Source: Girardinichthys multiradiatus (lineage: Eukaryota; Chordata; Actinopteri; Cyprinodontiformes; Goodeidae). From it: a stretch of DNA of 64,000 nucleotides. Below the pieces are notes generated by a model. It was not told the DNA's origin, searched no databases, and was given only the letters and a program-made list of their open reading frames with translations. Below are positions 1 through 11,149 of this stretch, piece after piece (position 1 is the first letter of the stretch; the number at the start of each line of letters is the position of its first letter). The translations under genes were made by a program, and so were the position numbers. The stretch lies in contig NC_061804.1 of NCBI RefSeq assembly GCF_021462225.1, forward strand, positions 9,537,740-9,601,739, read 5' to 3'.

Positions 1-462
1 CACCGTCCCACCAAGCGGGTCGAAGCACCGGAACCCGATTTTTTGGTGATGGAGGTGCATATCCGACAGACCCAGCGACCACACGGAGGCTGCGAAGAAC
101 CGCGCGGCGACCGCAGCTCCCAGCTGGAGAACTATGAGGAGCGCCGCCGCTTTGACGCTCGCTGTCCCGCGACAGACGCTCTCCAGAGCCGCTCCGGGAT
201 GACACGTCGCTTCCCGGAAAGTTAATAAGTGAATAACAGTGATACCATAAGTGAGAGTCAAACTGTACGATAGGTCCAGCCGCTTGGATTCTCCGAGCAG
301 TTTGAGTTCCTGGGCGCAGCAGCAGAGCTGGAAGGTGGACGCGGCTTCCAGCAGGTAAATCCAACAAACTCCGCGGTGAAGACGCCCCGCAGCGCGGCGA
401 GTCGCCTCGCAGAGGAGAACCGTGGCCGCCAGCACCACCAGAGAGACCAACAGGTCAGTCAT
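1..462 (-). CDS. aqp11: aquaporin-11, first coding exon (partial, runs off window edge)
   Basis: On the minus strand an ATG at 462 opens 154 uninterrupted codons to the window edge. The translation has a hydrophobic N-terminus (MTDLLVSLVVLAATVLL) and then the block EAASTFQLCCCAQELKLL. That block closely matches the FQLCCCTHELQLL stretch of AQP11, the unorthodox intracellular (ER) water and glycerol channel. Later SVWSLGLSDMHLHH matches the AQP11 segment before loop C. Two or three membrane helices are visible. The first NPA-like motif, NPC in mammalian AQP11, appears here as CHPG, so the Asn is replaced by His. No splice donor is seen before base 1, so exon 1 may continue. The local GC content is much higher than the flank, as expected for a first exon. 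The family identification rests on recalled homology and on synteny with gdpd4 and myo7a. Confidence 0.85.
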   Translation of the reverse strand, partial: MTDLLVSLVVLAATVLLCEATRRAAGRLHRGVCWIYLLEAASTFQLCCCAQELKLLGESKRLDLSYSLTLTYGITVIHLLTFREATCHPGAALESVCRGTASVKAAALLIVLQLGAAVAARFFAASVWSLGLSDMHLHHQKIGFRCFDPLGGTV

Positions 463-1800
463 GTCCCCTGTCCAGAGCATTACAGACGTGTTAATCCTGA
501 AGTACGAGCCGTTAGTAGAGCAAAACTCAAAAGTTGTTTCTCTCCGTGGCTGAGTGTCAAAGTCCAGCAGACCCACGTTGTCGCCGCTGCGTCGAGTTTT
601 ATTTTGAAACCGGAAGAAGAGCGACTCAAGCCTCAAAATAAAGGCATAACCAGTACTTTAAAGTTTTGAACAATGGTCCAAACCAAAATGTACTTTGAAA
701 CTATATGAACATATATACGGAAAGTATTAGCAAAATTTTATTTTAAGCAATTTGGTGCATTACCTTTTTATACTTGTCTTAAAGTTTATGTATGTGTGTA
801 AAAAAAAAAAAATTAAAAAAATTAAAAAAAATGAAAAGCTTGATCCATTGAGTGAACATGATGCCATGGTAAATAAATGCACATTTGACTGCCTCAAAAG
901 TTACCATTTTATTTTTCATTTGATTGAAGGTCAGTTCATTCTAAGGGTTTTGTTTATTGGACAAGAAAGAAAACACTTTTTTACATTTATTTTGTTTTAT
1001 TAAATGTTAATTTGTTGAAGAAAACGTTAGCTCTTTAGATAACATAGCTTAATTTTATTTTTTGACCAATTTTCCAGTGAGAAGAGAAAACAAAAAACAT
1101 GTGTACCTCAAATAAGCTCTAACATCACGTTTTAGTCTTATTTGTTTTCTTATGTTAATTCGTTGTAGCTGCAGGAGTTTGAATAACCCAGCTTTGTTTT
1201 TGTGCAATATTGCTAATTTTCTTTAAAAGAAAAAGCAGGATTACAACAAATGGTCTATGACAACAATTTAGACTTATTTTTCACTTGAATCAAAGTTAGA
1301 TGTTGGAGAGAACCTGAGCTCTTTATTGAAATAAGCTCTAGTATTTTATCTTGGACCAATTATTTATTTGAGAAAATATGCTGAAAGTCTAGTAAATGTG
1401 CTATGAGGAAACAATTTACTTAAATTTTTTTATTCTTTATGGTTAATTTATTCTATTTGTAGCTTTACATAAGACAGTCTCGACTTTAACGTTTACTTTT
1501 CTTAGTGGCAAAATCAGAGCTATCTCGCGTTAAAACGTTTTGACGGTTTGACCGGAAAACGTTTAACGTTTAAGTGTTGTACTTGACTTTGTTTGGGTCC
1601 AGCACTAAGCGGGTCAAGAGATCCAGGGCGAGAAAGTGGCTGATGTACCAGTTGGACAACATTACTAAGAAGGAAACCAACAGGAGGCATATTGATGCAG
1701 CCTAGAGGAGAGAATTTGGTTTAAATGAGGGCAGACTGCCTGCTGCCATTAGAGGTCGGTTTGTGGGTTCATTACTGACTAAACTCTAACATGCTAAATT
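463..1800. other. aqp11 upstream flank; A/T-rich intergenic DNA
   Basis: The first 150 bases or so upstream of the aqp11 ATG are moderately GC-rich and probably hold its 5'UTR and promoter, but I see no clear TATA box. From about 660 on the sequence is strongly A/T-rich with poly-A and poly-T runs (for example 800-830). Short ORFs here are not credible genes. Confidence 0.4.
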
Positions 1801-2405
1801 TCACTCCAGTAGGAGTAGAATTACAGTATATTTTTACTCAAGTAGAAGTATCTATCTATCTGGAAATATTTAGTTATTTGCTTATTCTGCTATTTAAAAA
1901 ACAGTAAAATAAAGAAATATTATAAAATAAGCTACAGCAGGGAGAAACACATTTCCAAATCTAACATGAAGTTTCTGATTCAAACTTTTCTGAGGACTTT
2001 TTCATACTGTCTGAAGGTAGTATGTATGTGTATGTAATATGTGTGTGTAAGAATAGTACAAAGTACTTCCAGTATCAATGTATACCACTTACTGTATATT
2101 AACTTGGCTCAGTAGCTCGAAAATAACATTGGAGCAGTGAAGCCTGATTACAAACCAGGGGGTCTCACTTTAACGTAGACTGAAGTATTTTCTGCAATTT
2201 TAGTTACAAGATGCTTGTTTTTCATTCAGTGAAGAAAGTAGCTAGAAATTTTACTCAGCTAAACCCAGTGTTACTTCAAAGTGTTAATTCTCAAGAGTTA
2301 AAAGTACAATGCAGCAAAACTACTCCATAGAAGTACTTTTATTTTTTTAAGTTACTCAAGTAAACTAGGTAACCAGGTAAATGTAACCAGTTACTACCCT
2401 CCTCT
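1801..2405. repeat. interspersed teleost repeat with 'ACTCAAGTA' units
   Basis: The phrases 'ttttactcaagtagaagta' near 1830 and 'aagttactcaagtaaac' near 2350 face a 'ccagttactaccctcctctg' end. This is the signature of a common noncoding teleost repeat. No coding capacity is visible. The class is not resolved from sequence alone. Confidence 0.45.
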
Positions 2406-2625
2406 GTAAATAACTCTACAGCTCTGCAGAAAAATATGAAGGTGCTGACACGATGCAAAAATAGTTTTGCGTTCATGCAGATTCTATCAAAACATGATTT
2501 TGCTCCCTTCAGCTGTTTCTTGACTTGTAATTCTACAAGTTACGGTGTATTTTTTGGGATTTTCACACAATGGAGGGCAAGGTTTTTGAAGTTGAGGATA
2601 AATTATTTAAACTACTTTATTGAGG

Positions 2626-2730
2626 CCCTGACTAATTAATTGGAATGTATGAACCTGACTCTTGTAAAGTGCCTTGAGACGACATGTGTTGTGAATTGGC
2701 GCTATATAAATAAACTGAATTGAATTGACT
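2626..2730 (+). repeat. L2-type LINE 3' tail fragment
   Basis: The stretch ending 'gcgctatataaataaactg' is the same 3' tail found at 58490-58581 and 60600-60674, next to L2-type reverse transcriptase. Only about 100 bases remain, typical of a 5'-truncated insertion. Confidence 0.75.
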
Positions 2731-3349
2731 GTATGTTTAAGGTGGTCATCCTGCTGGAAGTTGAATCGCTATCCCAATCTAAAGTCTTTTTTTTTTTTTT
2801 TTTTGTAGCCTCTAAAAGCATCCTCTCAGCATGATGCTGCCACCACCATGCTTTACAGTGGTGATTGTATTTTTGGGGTGATGTTCAGTGTTAGTTTACC
2901 TCCACTTGCAGCTTTTTGCATGCAGGCCAAAAAGTAAAGAAATTGGTCTCATCTGACCAGAGGACCTTCTTCCACATGTGTGATGTGTCTTCTACGTGGC
3001 TTGCGGCAAACAGGACTTCTTATGACTATCTTCTTGCAACTCTTCCATAAAAGCCAGATATGTGGGGTGCACCACTGATTGATGTCCTGTCAACAGATTC
3101 TCCCACCTGAGAGGTGGATCTCTGCAGCTCCTCCTCTTCTCGGCTTCTGCTCTAATTAATCCTGTCCTATTAATTGCTTTTCAGTTGTGTCATAGTCTTT
3201 CTATTTTCAGATGATGGACTGAACAGAACTGTATGAGTTGTTCAAAGGTTGGGATGTAGTTTTATAACCCAGCCCTGCTTGAATCTTCTCTGCAACAATT
3301 TTCCTGACCTGTATGAATACTTTTACCAGCCACTGTATGTCAGGGCACT
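2731..3349. repeat. hAT-like nonautonomous repeat
   Basis: It contains the phrases 'atgctgccaccaccatgctt' and 'aatacttttaccagccactg', shared by a widespread nonautonomous DNA-transposon-like repeat of teleosts. A related copy lies at 54799-55500. There is no intact ORF. The last 70 bases are also present in the inverted duplicate at 28540-28612. Confidence 0.55.
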
Positions 3350-4903
3350 GACCAAACAATCTGGCCCAGGAACCTTCTGCCGATACTTCAACTAAGAATA
3401 AAAGTACAAAAACTGGTTATTTTCCAAAAGCTTAAGTTGAAACAAATCTAGCTTTTATTGTGAAGCATTGGTGAGAAGACAGCCTGCTTAGAGTTTGTCT
3501 TGTAAAAGCAACCATATGTTTCACCTTCTTTCAGTCATATAAATTTAGAATCAAAGGTGTCTGATTAGGGGCAGAGTGAGTGAAGTAAAAGAAAAATCTT
3601 CACAGGAGAAAGAATCAGAGGAAATCAGTTTTATTTAAAATCCTGTTGGCTTCAACCAGTGCCTCTTATAATAAAACAGACTTCAGTCCGTTTTTATCTG
3701 AAGTAGTTTAATATGAAGTATACTTGCATATAAACCATTATAAACAGGTGAACTTTCTGCTGGTTTTGTAACAGTAATATTGTTTTAAAAGGCCAAGAGT
3801 CCAACACAGTGGTGAACTTTGCACATCAAACTGTGCCGTTTAAAGCTGATATGTTCCTTTCCTCATTTACACTTTGGCACTGGGATATTTCTGTAGGTGT
3901 CGTTGTGACTCAGCATTTTCTGCACTTTAATGCATCATTGTGAAGAATTGAGTTTCACATTCATTTCACAGTGAAACTTGTATTTGTCACTGTTAATGTT
4001 TGTATGAAATGCTGAAAGGTTGAGCTATTTTTCTGTAAAGTTGTTGTTTTTTGTCGGCTTTGCATGAAAACAATAATGTAAATTGGATTTTCAAACTTCA
4101 GCAAATGACACCAAAGCTTTAGCTACATTTACCTTTTGGAATATTGATTTAAAAGTTGATCTATTTCAGTAATTCAATTTAAAAAGTGGAACTCGAATAG
4201 ATTCATCACACAGTGATACATTTAAATTTTGATTATTGTAGTTTGCAGCTAATTAAAACCAAAAATTCTGTTTTTCAAAAAGCAAAAGTATTACATCCGC
4301 CCCAAAAGTTTTTTTCATTTTATTTTTTTTTATGCAGAACTGTTGGTCTACTGAACAGTATACCGATGTATTTCAAATGTTTATCGAATTTTTTTATTCT
4401 GGCTTACAGATAATAAAAAAACACAATTCTGTTTCAAAAGTTAAGTATCAAATCAGATCAATAAAAATGACGTTCAATACAGTAATGTGGACCCACTGAA
4501 CAGTTTGTTCATGTCCTGTCTAGTATCTGCACTTAGTACTTGGTTGGGGCTCCTTTTGCATGAATTACTGCATCAATGCAGGATGACATGGAGGAGATCA
4601 GCCTGTGGTTCTGCTGAGGTGTTCAGGAAGCTCAGGTTGCTTTGATAGTGGCCTTCAGGTCATCTTCATTGTTGGTTTATCTCATCTTCCTCTTGACAGA
4701 ACTCCATAGATTCTATATGGGGTTCTGGTCAGGTCAGTTTGCTGACCAATTATGCACAGTAACACTATGGTCAATGGACCAGCTTTTGGTACTTTTTGGC
4801 AGCGTGGGCTGGTACCAAGTACTGCTGGAAAATGAAATCGGCATCTCCATAAAGCTGGTCAGCCGAAGGAAGCATGAAGTGCTCTAAAAGCTCCTGGTAG
4901 ATA
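3280..4903. repeat. inverted segmental duplication, copy 1 (continues at 6510-6551)
   Basis: Read forward, this segment matches the reverse complement of 26991-28612 almost base for base, including the low-copy-looking interval 3350-4370. The match resumes after the Tc1 insertion (6510-6551 against 26949-26990). Joined, the two copies differ in length by about 2 bases. Both edges fall inside older repeats that continue past the edge only in this copy. Confidence 0.9.
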
Positions 4904-6509
4904 CAGGTCCTTCTCAAAATATTAGCATATTGTGATAAAGTTAATTATTTTCCATAATGTCATGATGAAAATTTAACATTCATATATTTTAGATTCATTG
5001 CACACTAACTGAAATATTTCAGGTCTTTTATTGTCTTAATACGGATGATTTTGGCATACAGCTCATGAAAACCCAAAATTCCTATCTCACAAAATTAGCA
5101 TATCATTAAAAGGGTCTCTAAATGAGCTATGAACCTAATCATCTGAATCAACAAGTTAACTCTAAACACCTGCAAAAGATTCCAGAGGCCTTTAAAACTC
5201 CCAGCCTGGTTCATCACTCAAAACCCCAATCATGGGTAAGACTGCCGACCTGACTGCTGTCCAGAAGGCCACTATTGACACCCTCAAGCAAGAGGGTAAG
5301 ACACAGAAATAAATTTCTGAACGAATAGACTGTTCCCAGAGTGCTGTATCAAGGCACCTCAGTGGGAAGTCTGTGGGAAGGAAAAAGTGTGGCAGAAAAC
5401 GCTGCACAACGAGAAGAGGTGACCGGACCCTGAGGAAGATTGTGGAGAAGGGCCGATTCCAGACCTTGGGGGACCTGCAGTGGACTGAGTCTGGAGTAGA
5501 AACATCCAGAGCCACCGTGCACAGGCGTGTGCAAGAAATGGGCTACAGGTGCCGCATTCCCCAGGTCAAGCCACTTTTGAACCAGAAACAGCGGCAGAAG
5601 CGCCTGACCTGGGCTACAGAGAAGCAGCACTGGACTGTTGCTCAGTGGTCCAAAGTACTTTTTTCGGATGAAAGCAAATTCTGCATGTCATTCGGAAATC
5701 AAGGTGCCAGAGTCTGGAGGAAGACTGGGGAGAAGGAAATGCCAAAATGCCAGAAGTCCAGTGTCAAGTACCCACAGTCAGTGATGGTCTGGGGTGCCGT
5801 GTCAGCTGCTGGTGTTGGTCCACTGTGTTTTATCAAGGGCAGAGTCAATGCAGCTAGCTATCAGGAGATTTTGGAGCACTTCATGCTTCCATCTGCTGAA
5901 AAGCTTTACGGAGAGGAAGATTTCATTTTTCAGCACGACCTGGCACCTGCTCACAGTGCCAAAACCACTGGTAAATGGTTTACTGACCATGGTATCACTG
6001 TGCTCAATTGGCCTGCCAACTCTCCTGACCTGAACCCCATAGAGAATCTGTGGGATATTGTGAAGAGAACGTTGAGAGACTCAAGACCCAACACTCTGGA
6101 TGAGCTAAAGGCCGCTATCGAAGCATCCTGGGCCTCCATAAGACCTCAGCAGTGCCACAGGCTGATTGCCTCCATGCCACGCCGCATTGAAGCAGTCATT
6201 TCTGCCAAAGGATTCCCGACCAAGTATTGAGTGCATAACTGTACATGATTATTTGAAGGTTGACGTTTTTTGTATTAAAAACACTTTTCTTTTATTGGTC
6301 GGATGAAATATGCTAATTTTGTGAGATAGGAATTTTGGGTTTTTATGAGCTGTATGCCAAAATCATCCGTATTAAGACAATAAAAGACCTGAAATATTTC
6401 AGTTAGTGTGCAATGAATCTAAAATATATGAATGTTAAATTTTCATCATGACATTATGGAAAATAATGAACTTTATCACAATATGCTAATATTTTGAGAA
6501 GGACCTGTA
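4902..6509 (+). mobile_element. Tc1/mariner transposon, copy A (dead)
   Basis: Both ends carry matching inverted repeats beginning 'caggtccttctcaaaatatt', next to a TA dinucleotide at each end (4902-4903 and 6508-6509). TA duplication is the mark of this superfamily. Length is about 1.6 kb. It sits inside an older Tc1-like relic. The same family occurs at 18968-20580 and 61171-62784. Confidence 0.95.
5232..6230 (+). pseudogene. Tc1 transposase, one nonsense codon
   Basis: The reading frame begins MGKTADLT at 5232 and ends GFPTKY at 6230. Compared with the intact copy at 61501-62505, one early Lys codon is changed to TAA (near 5310, in the first helix-turn-helix), and two codons (about 5477-5482) are missing in frame. 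The remaining 285-codon ORF starts at 5373 and keeps the DDE catalytic triad (SDESKF, QHDLAP, NPIENLW), but lacks the N-terminal DNA-binding helix-turn-helix. It is probably unable to bind the inverted repeats. Confidence 0.9.
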
Positions 6510-7116
6510 ACTGTATTGACTGTGGACTTCAGAAAACCCAGTGGACCAGAACCAGCAGATGACATGGTACCCCAAATCATCACTGACTGTGGAAACTTCA
6601 CATTGGACTTCAAGCAACATGGGTTCTGTGCCTTTCTACGTTTCCTCAAGATTCTAGGACCTTGATTTCCAAATGAAATGCAAACTTTCATCTGAAAAGA
6701 GGACTTTGAACCATTAACTTACAGTTGAGTCCTTTTTTTTCTGCGGCCCAAATGAGACTCTTCTGACATTGTCTCTACTTCAGGTGTGGCTTAACACAAG
6801 GAATATGACAGTTGTCATAGGTGTCTCTTAAATCTGACTTTAGCTGTTATCCAAACCTTGTAAATCTCTGCCAAACTCTTAAAGGGGCTTTGTTTCACAA
6901 TCCGCACCAGTTTTTCCTTCCACTAATCTTTCCATGAATATGCTAGAATAGAGCACTCTGTGAACAGCCAGCTTCTTTAGAAATTACCTTTTGTGACTTA
7001 ACCTCCTCGTATAAGAAGTCAGTCACTATCTGTTGGACAAAAGGCAGGTCAGCAGTCTTCCTCATGATCATTTAGGCCATACAATAACATTAATGTATAA
7101 AATATTTTTTATTGGT

Positions 7117-7815
7117 TCGTTCGTTCGTTCGTTGTCTTCCGCTTATCCAGGACCGGGTCGCGGGGGCAGCAGACTCAGCAGAGACGTCCAGACGTCCCTC
7201 TCTCCAGACACCTCCTCCAGCTCCTCCAGGGGGAGCCCAAGGCGTTCCCAGGCCAGCCGAGAGACATAGTCCCTCCAGCGTGTCCTGGGCCGTCCCCTGG
7301 GCCTCCTCCCGGTGGGACGTGCCTGGAACACCTCCCGAGGAAGGCGTCCAGGAGGCATCCGGTATAGATGCCCGAGCCACCTCAACTGGCTCCTCTCGAT
7401 GTGGAGGAGCAGCGGCTCTACTCCGAGCTCCTCCCGGATGGCCGAGCTCCTCACCCTATCTCTAAGGGAATGCCTGTCCACCCTACAAAGGAAGCTCATT
7501 TCAGCCGCTTGTATCCGTGATCTCGTTCTTTCGGTCATGACCCAAAGTTCATGGCCATAGGTGAGGGTAGGAACGTAGACCGACCAGTAAATTGAGAGCT
7601 TTGCTTTTCGGCTCAGCTCTCTCTTCACCACAACGGACCGGCACAGCGCCCCCATTACTGTGGCAGCCGCACCGATCCGTCTGTCGATCTCCCGCTCCAT
7701 TCTTCCCTCACTCGTGAACAAGACCCCGAGATACTTAAACTCCTCCACTTGAGGCAGGAACTCCCCTCCAACTTGAAGAGGACAAGCCACCCTTTTCCGG
7801 TCGAGTACCATGGCC
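7117..7815 (-). mobile_element. Rex3 (RTE clade) LINE, 5'-truncated, with 11-bp target duplication
   Basis: Minus-strand sequence matching the C-terminal part of the Rex3 copy at 30600-33500 ends in a short (GAAC)n-type tail (7117-7135 on plus). It is flanked by the 11-base direct repeat TTTTTATTGGT at 7106-7116 and 7816-7826. The direct repeat and terminal simple repeat are hallmarks of target-primed reverse transcription. It sits within the Tc1-like relic. Confidence 0.9.
7143..7811 (-). pseudogene. Rex3 reverse transcriptase, C-terminal fragment
   Basis: This 222-codon ORF starts [17 protein letters not shown] and contains the [16 protein letters not shown] thumb-region block and the C-terminal [19 protein letters not shown] block. 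It lies beyond the catalytic FADD motif, so it has no polymerase activity. The frame is unbroken, unlike the longer copy at 31655-33181, which suggests a younger insertion. ATG use here is incidental, since the copy is 5'-truncated. Confidence 0.9.
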
Positions 7816-7920
7816 TTTTTATTGGTCTTGTGTAATATTCAAAATATTTAAGAACCTGGACTTTGACTTTTCATTAGCTGTAAGCCACTATCAAAGTTAA
7901 AAGAAAGAAATGTTTGAAAT

Positions 7921-8650
7921 ATATCATCTTTCTGTAATGACTTTGAGTTACTTTTCCTTTAATTGCTGACAGAGTTGGGGCTGGATTACAATTTTTATTT
8001 TTTTAGATTCACCTTTATTTCACTGTTGATGTTTCTTGTTGATTTCAAATAGCAGATCTTTTTCTCAGTTTCTGGAAAATACTGTTTGTGCAGGGATTAT
8101 TTAAAACCATTTAACAAAATAACTTTTTAAGCAACATTTATTATCCAGATCTTTAAACTCAAATGTGGACAAGCTTTTTAAATCGGTTTACATGAGTTGT
8201 TTGGTAAGATACGCTGCAGAAATGTTCAGAGATCAACATTTCCAAGCATCCTTGAATGCCCTGTTTACATGGCAGTGAGGCCGTTTGGGTTCAGGAAGCC
8301 TGTTGCAGGATGATGCTTTGGAAAATTTAAATATCAAGCCAAAATATCAGCACCATTAAACTACAGGCTTTATTTGTATTAAAAATACAATTTGCACAAC
8401 TTTAGATGATCCAAACTGGTGTTGGCAAATTTCTAACAAACACAAAGGAAATTAATCTCATCCCAGCAGTTCTTCCAGTTCCGCGCTGGTTCTGTTTGAA
8501 AGAAGGTGGACTTTCACCAGGCTGTTCATGCTTGAGCCTCCTGCAGAATTTCACTCTGTTTTTTGTTTTTTTCTTTTTCTTGGACAGAAGTAGCTTCTGC
8601 CCTGACACGACCCATTTTTAAAAACCTTTGCCTCACTTTGTGAGAAGTTG
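7921..8650. other. no recognisable gene or repeat
   Basis: A/T-rich intergenic DNA. Short ORFs on both strands near 8400-8620 overlap one another and have no family signature. Confidence 0.4.
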
Positions 8651-8654
8651 GCTG

Positions 8655-9485
8655 ATGCAGTGCTGTGAAAAAGTATTTCACTCTTACAGATTTCTTTTTT
8701 TTGTTCATTTTTTGCACTTGACCCTCCTTGGCCCTTAACAGCAACACATGAGATCAATGAATCTTTATCATCACCACTGAGAAATTTTGATCCAATCTGC
8801 TTTGGAGAATCTTTTTAATTCGGCCATGTTGGAAGGTTTTACAGTTTGAAAAATGTATTTAAGGTCATACTATGGTATCTGAATTTAAACCAAGTCCAGA
8901 CTTTGGCTAGGCTACTCATAGGTCACTTTATTTATTTTTTGAGTCATTGAGAGGTGATCTTGCTACTGTGCTTTGGATCATTGACCCGCTGCAGAACCAG
9001 GGTGTTATTGGATTTAAGGTGTGGTACTGATGTCTGTACATTCTCCTGCAGGATGTTCTGGTTCATGGTTCCATCAGTTATGACAAGTCATCCAGCTCTT
9101 GAAGAAGCAAAGCATGACGCTACCATCGCTGGTGTCCCAAAGTCTTAGAAATATCTTTGTTACCCTTTCCAGACTGATGGATGTCAACGACTGTTTTTTT
9201 AAATTTCCTTTTTAGGTGTTGCTTTTTGAGATCTTTCAGGAATCAGATGGGTTCTATTTAAATTATTATCAAATATTCATGATTTAAAAAGGTGGCTTTG
9301 TCTTTTTTTTTACCACAGGGAGGTCAGTTTAGGTAGCTTTTTTTTCCCCTTAATAAATCATCATTTGAAAACTGCTTTTTGTATTAACTCAGTTTATCTT
9401 TATCTAATATTATTTTGTTTTCTAAAATGTTCAAGTACAACAATAGAAGAAATCTGTAAAGGGCCAAACAATTTTTCACACCTTT
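8655..9485. repeat. hAT-like nonautonomous repeat, degenerate
   Basis: It begins 'gcagtgctgtgaaaaagtat' and ends 'aacaatttttcacaccttt', the inverted ends of a familiar teleost nonautonomous element. Internal phrases such as 'ggttcatggttccatcagtt' also belong to it. There is no intact ORF. Confidence 0.55.
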
Positions 9486-9756
9486 GGAATTTTGTGCCAG
9501 CTCAAATTCAGTGAGTGAAACTTTAATGCTCTTTGCATTGGATTAGCCTCCATTTTAGCTGTCTGCACAATGATCCAAGTTGATGTGAACTTTCAGTATT
9601 AAAACTAATGGTGCAAAGTTTGCATCATTAGTGACATTGGTGTCACTGTAAAAAAACAAAACTTTTCAGAAAGTACTTTAAAAATGTCCCTGTTGGGCTA
9701 TTGCATTTAGCTACAAGAACTTCCTATTCCACACAGATGACATCCCAAATCTTCAG

Positions 9757-9990
9757 TTATAGAATATAAATAACCTTTATTGTCCCTCAGTGGGGAAATT
9801 CAGGTGTACTAGCAGCAAAGTGACAGGCAAGTCAAAGCATGGAGATTCACACAAAGGTTAAAATATAAAAACAAAGTAAGAATAGTATTCAAAATGGTAT
9901 GCTCAGATTAGAAGAAAATGTACAACTGAGTAGGATATTTTAGGACAGAGCTGACCTTCCTGATGAGCTTATCCAGCTGCTTCCTCTCTT
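9757..9990 (-). repeat. LINE-like 3' end fragment
   Basis: The phrases 'ctttattgtccctcagtggg' and 'tccagctgcttcctctctta' resemble a LINE 3' end read on the minus strand. Too short to classify. The flanks 9486-9756 and 9991-10830 show nothing recognisable. Confidence 0.4.
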
Positions 9991-10841
9991 ATCCAGGGCT
10001 GTTTTCACCTGTAAGATAAAAGTATTTAAAAAGGTTTTTAAAAAATGTATGAGTCATTTAGACTATTGGAACCAATAAAAGATATAGATTGTGAAATGGT
10101 TACTTCTGTCCAAAGACTGCGCATCTCTTTAAGGAGGCTGATGGCCACCTGGATTCAACTGATGGTGTGTTTGCATCACCTTGGCAACAGGTGGCGATGG
10201 GTGACACAGAGGAGCAGGGTCACCAACATGACTTGTGTAAAGTTGACAGAAAATCTCTATTACTTCTGCTTAGCTTTCAAATTAAATCTAAAAATCTCTG
10301 CTTGTCTCAGTATATTTTCTGGCTCAGGAAGTGAGTTCCTCCCAGATTAGGCAGGAATTACATGAATTTGGGGATTTTTGTCGAGGAGAAACTTAAGTTT
10401 GAATCATTAAACCAGTGGCACCCACACTTTTGTACAACCTCTAGTTGTTGAGACCTTTAGAGTTTTAACCCATTACATGGAGAGAAACGTACATAATCAG
10501 CTTGTGACATTTAAGCAACAAAACACGCTCTACATCCATCTATTGAACGTCATAGAATCAATTGTACTTTGTCAATATAAATAAAAGGAGGAAAAGAAAG
10601 TTGGGTCACATCTGGTAATGGCGGTCACCTTATATTTAATTTAACGATCCTTTAATTTTTTCAGGCAAATTTAAAACTTTAATTGCACATTCCACTTTAA
10701 GGGCAAGTCAAGCTGTACTGAAAAAAACAGTGCCTCTTAGAGTCACAATATATGACGGTCTCAGGCTCATTTTTACTGTCTGAGCCAGAGATTTTATATT
10801 CTTTTATATTTTAAATATATTTTAAATATAAAAAAAAAAAA

Positions 10842-11146
10842 AGGTGGCTGTGGCTCAGGTGGTAGGAGTTCGTCCTGTAACCGGTGGGTTGCCGTTTCGA
10901 ACCCCCGCTCTGTCCGTCTCAGTCGTTGTGTCCTCAGGCAAGACACTTCACCCTCCTCGCCTGCTGATGGTGGTCAGAGGGCTCGGTGGCAGCAATTGTA
11001 TGGCAGCCTCACTTCTGTCAGTCTGCCTCAGGGCAGCTGTGTAGCTCACCACTGTCAGTGGATGAATGGGTAGGTGACTGATTGTAGTGTAAAACATTTT
11101 GGGGTCTCTGTGGACTTGATAAAGCGCTATACTAGTCCAGTCCATT
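10842..11146 (+). repeat. tRNA-derived SINE
   Basis: A tRNA-like head carries an A box ('tggctcaggtgg', 10851-10862) and a B box-like stretch ('gtttcgaaccc', 10894-10904), the internal RNA polymerase III promoter. A body of about 180 bases follows, ending 'gataaagcgctatactagtc'. The head does not fold into an obvious complete tRNA and runs on into the body, so it is a SINE and not a tRNA gene. It is preceded by an A-run at 10830-10842. Confidence 0.8.
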
Positions 11147-11149
11147 TCC

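Larger units (their letters stand above)
4370..7920 (-). mobile_element. degenerate Tc1-like transposon relic, interrupted twice
   Basis: On the minus strand, fragments of a Tc1-like transposase can be followed: C-terminal part at 4500-4900, central part at 6510-6720, N-terminal part at 6720-7080. All carry many stops and frameshifts. Remnants of the terminal region appear at about 7830-7920. It is interrupted by a younger Tc1 (4902-6509) and a Rex3 fragment (7117-7815). Related relics lie at 22190-22800, 39055-40172 and 43180-43900. Confidence 0.7.

Noticed and set aside
43..669. Plus-strand ORFs at the left edge
   Set aside because: They lie antisense to the aqp11 exon and its upstream flank and have no homology that I recognise.
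4213..4413. Small ORF, repeated at 27395-27679
   Set aside because: It recurs only because the region is duplicated in inverted orientation, and it has no protein features.
5192..5630. Minus-strand ORFs over Tc1 copy A (and their equivalents in copies B and C)
   Set aside because: They are antisense shadows of the transposase frame and recur wherever a copy lies.
10842..10920. A tRNA gene
   Set aside because: The boxes are present but the head runs into a SINE body and I could not see a full cloverleaf.
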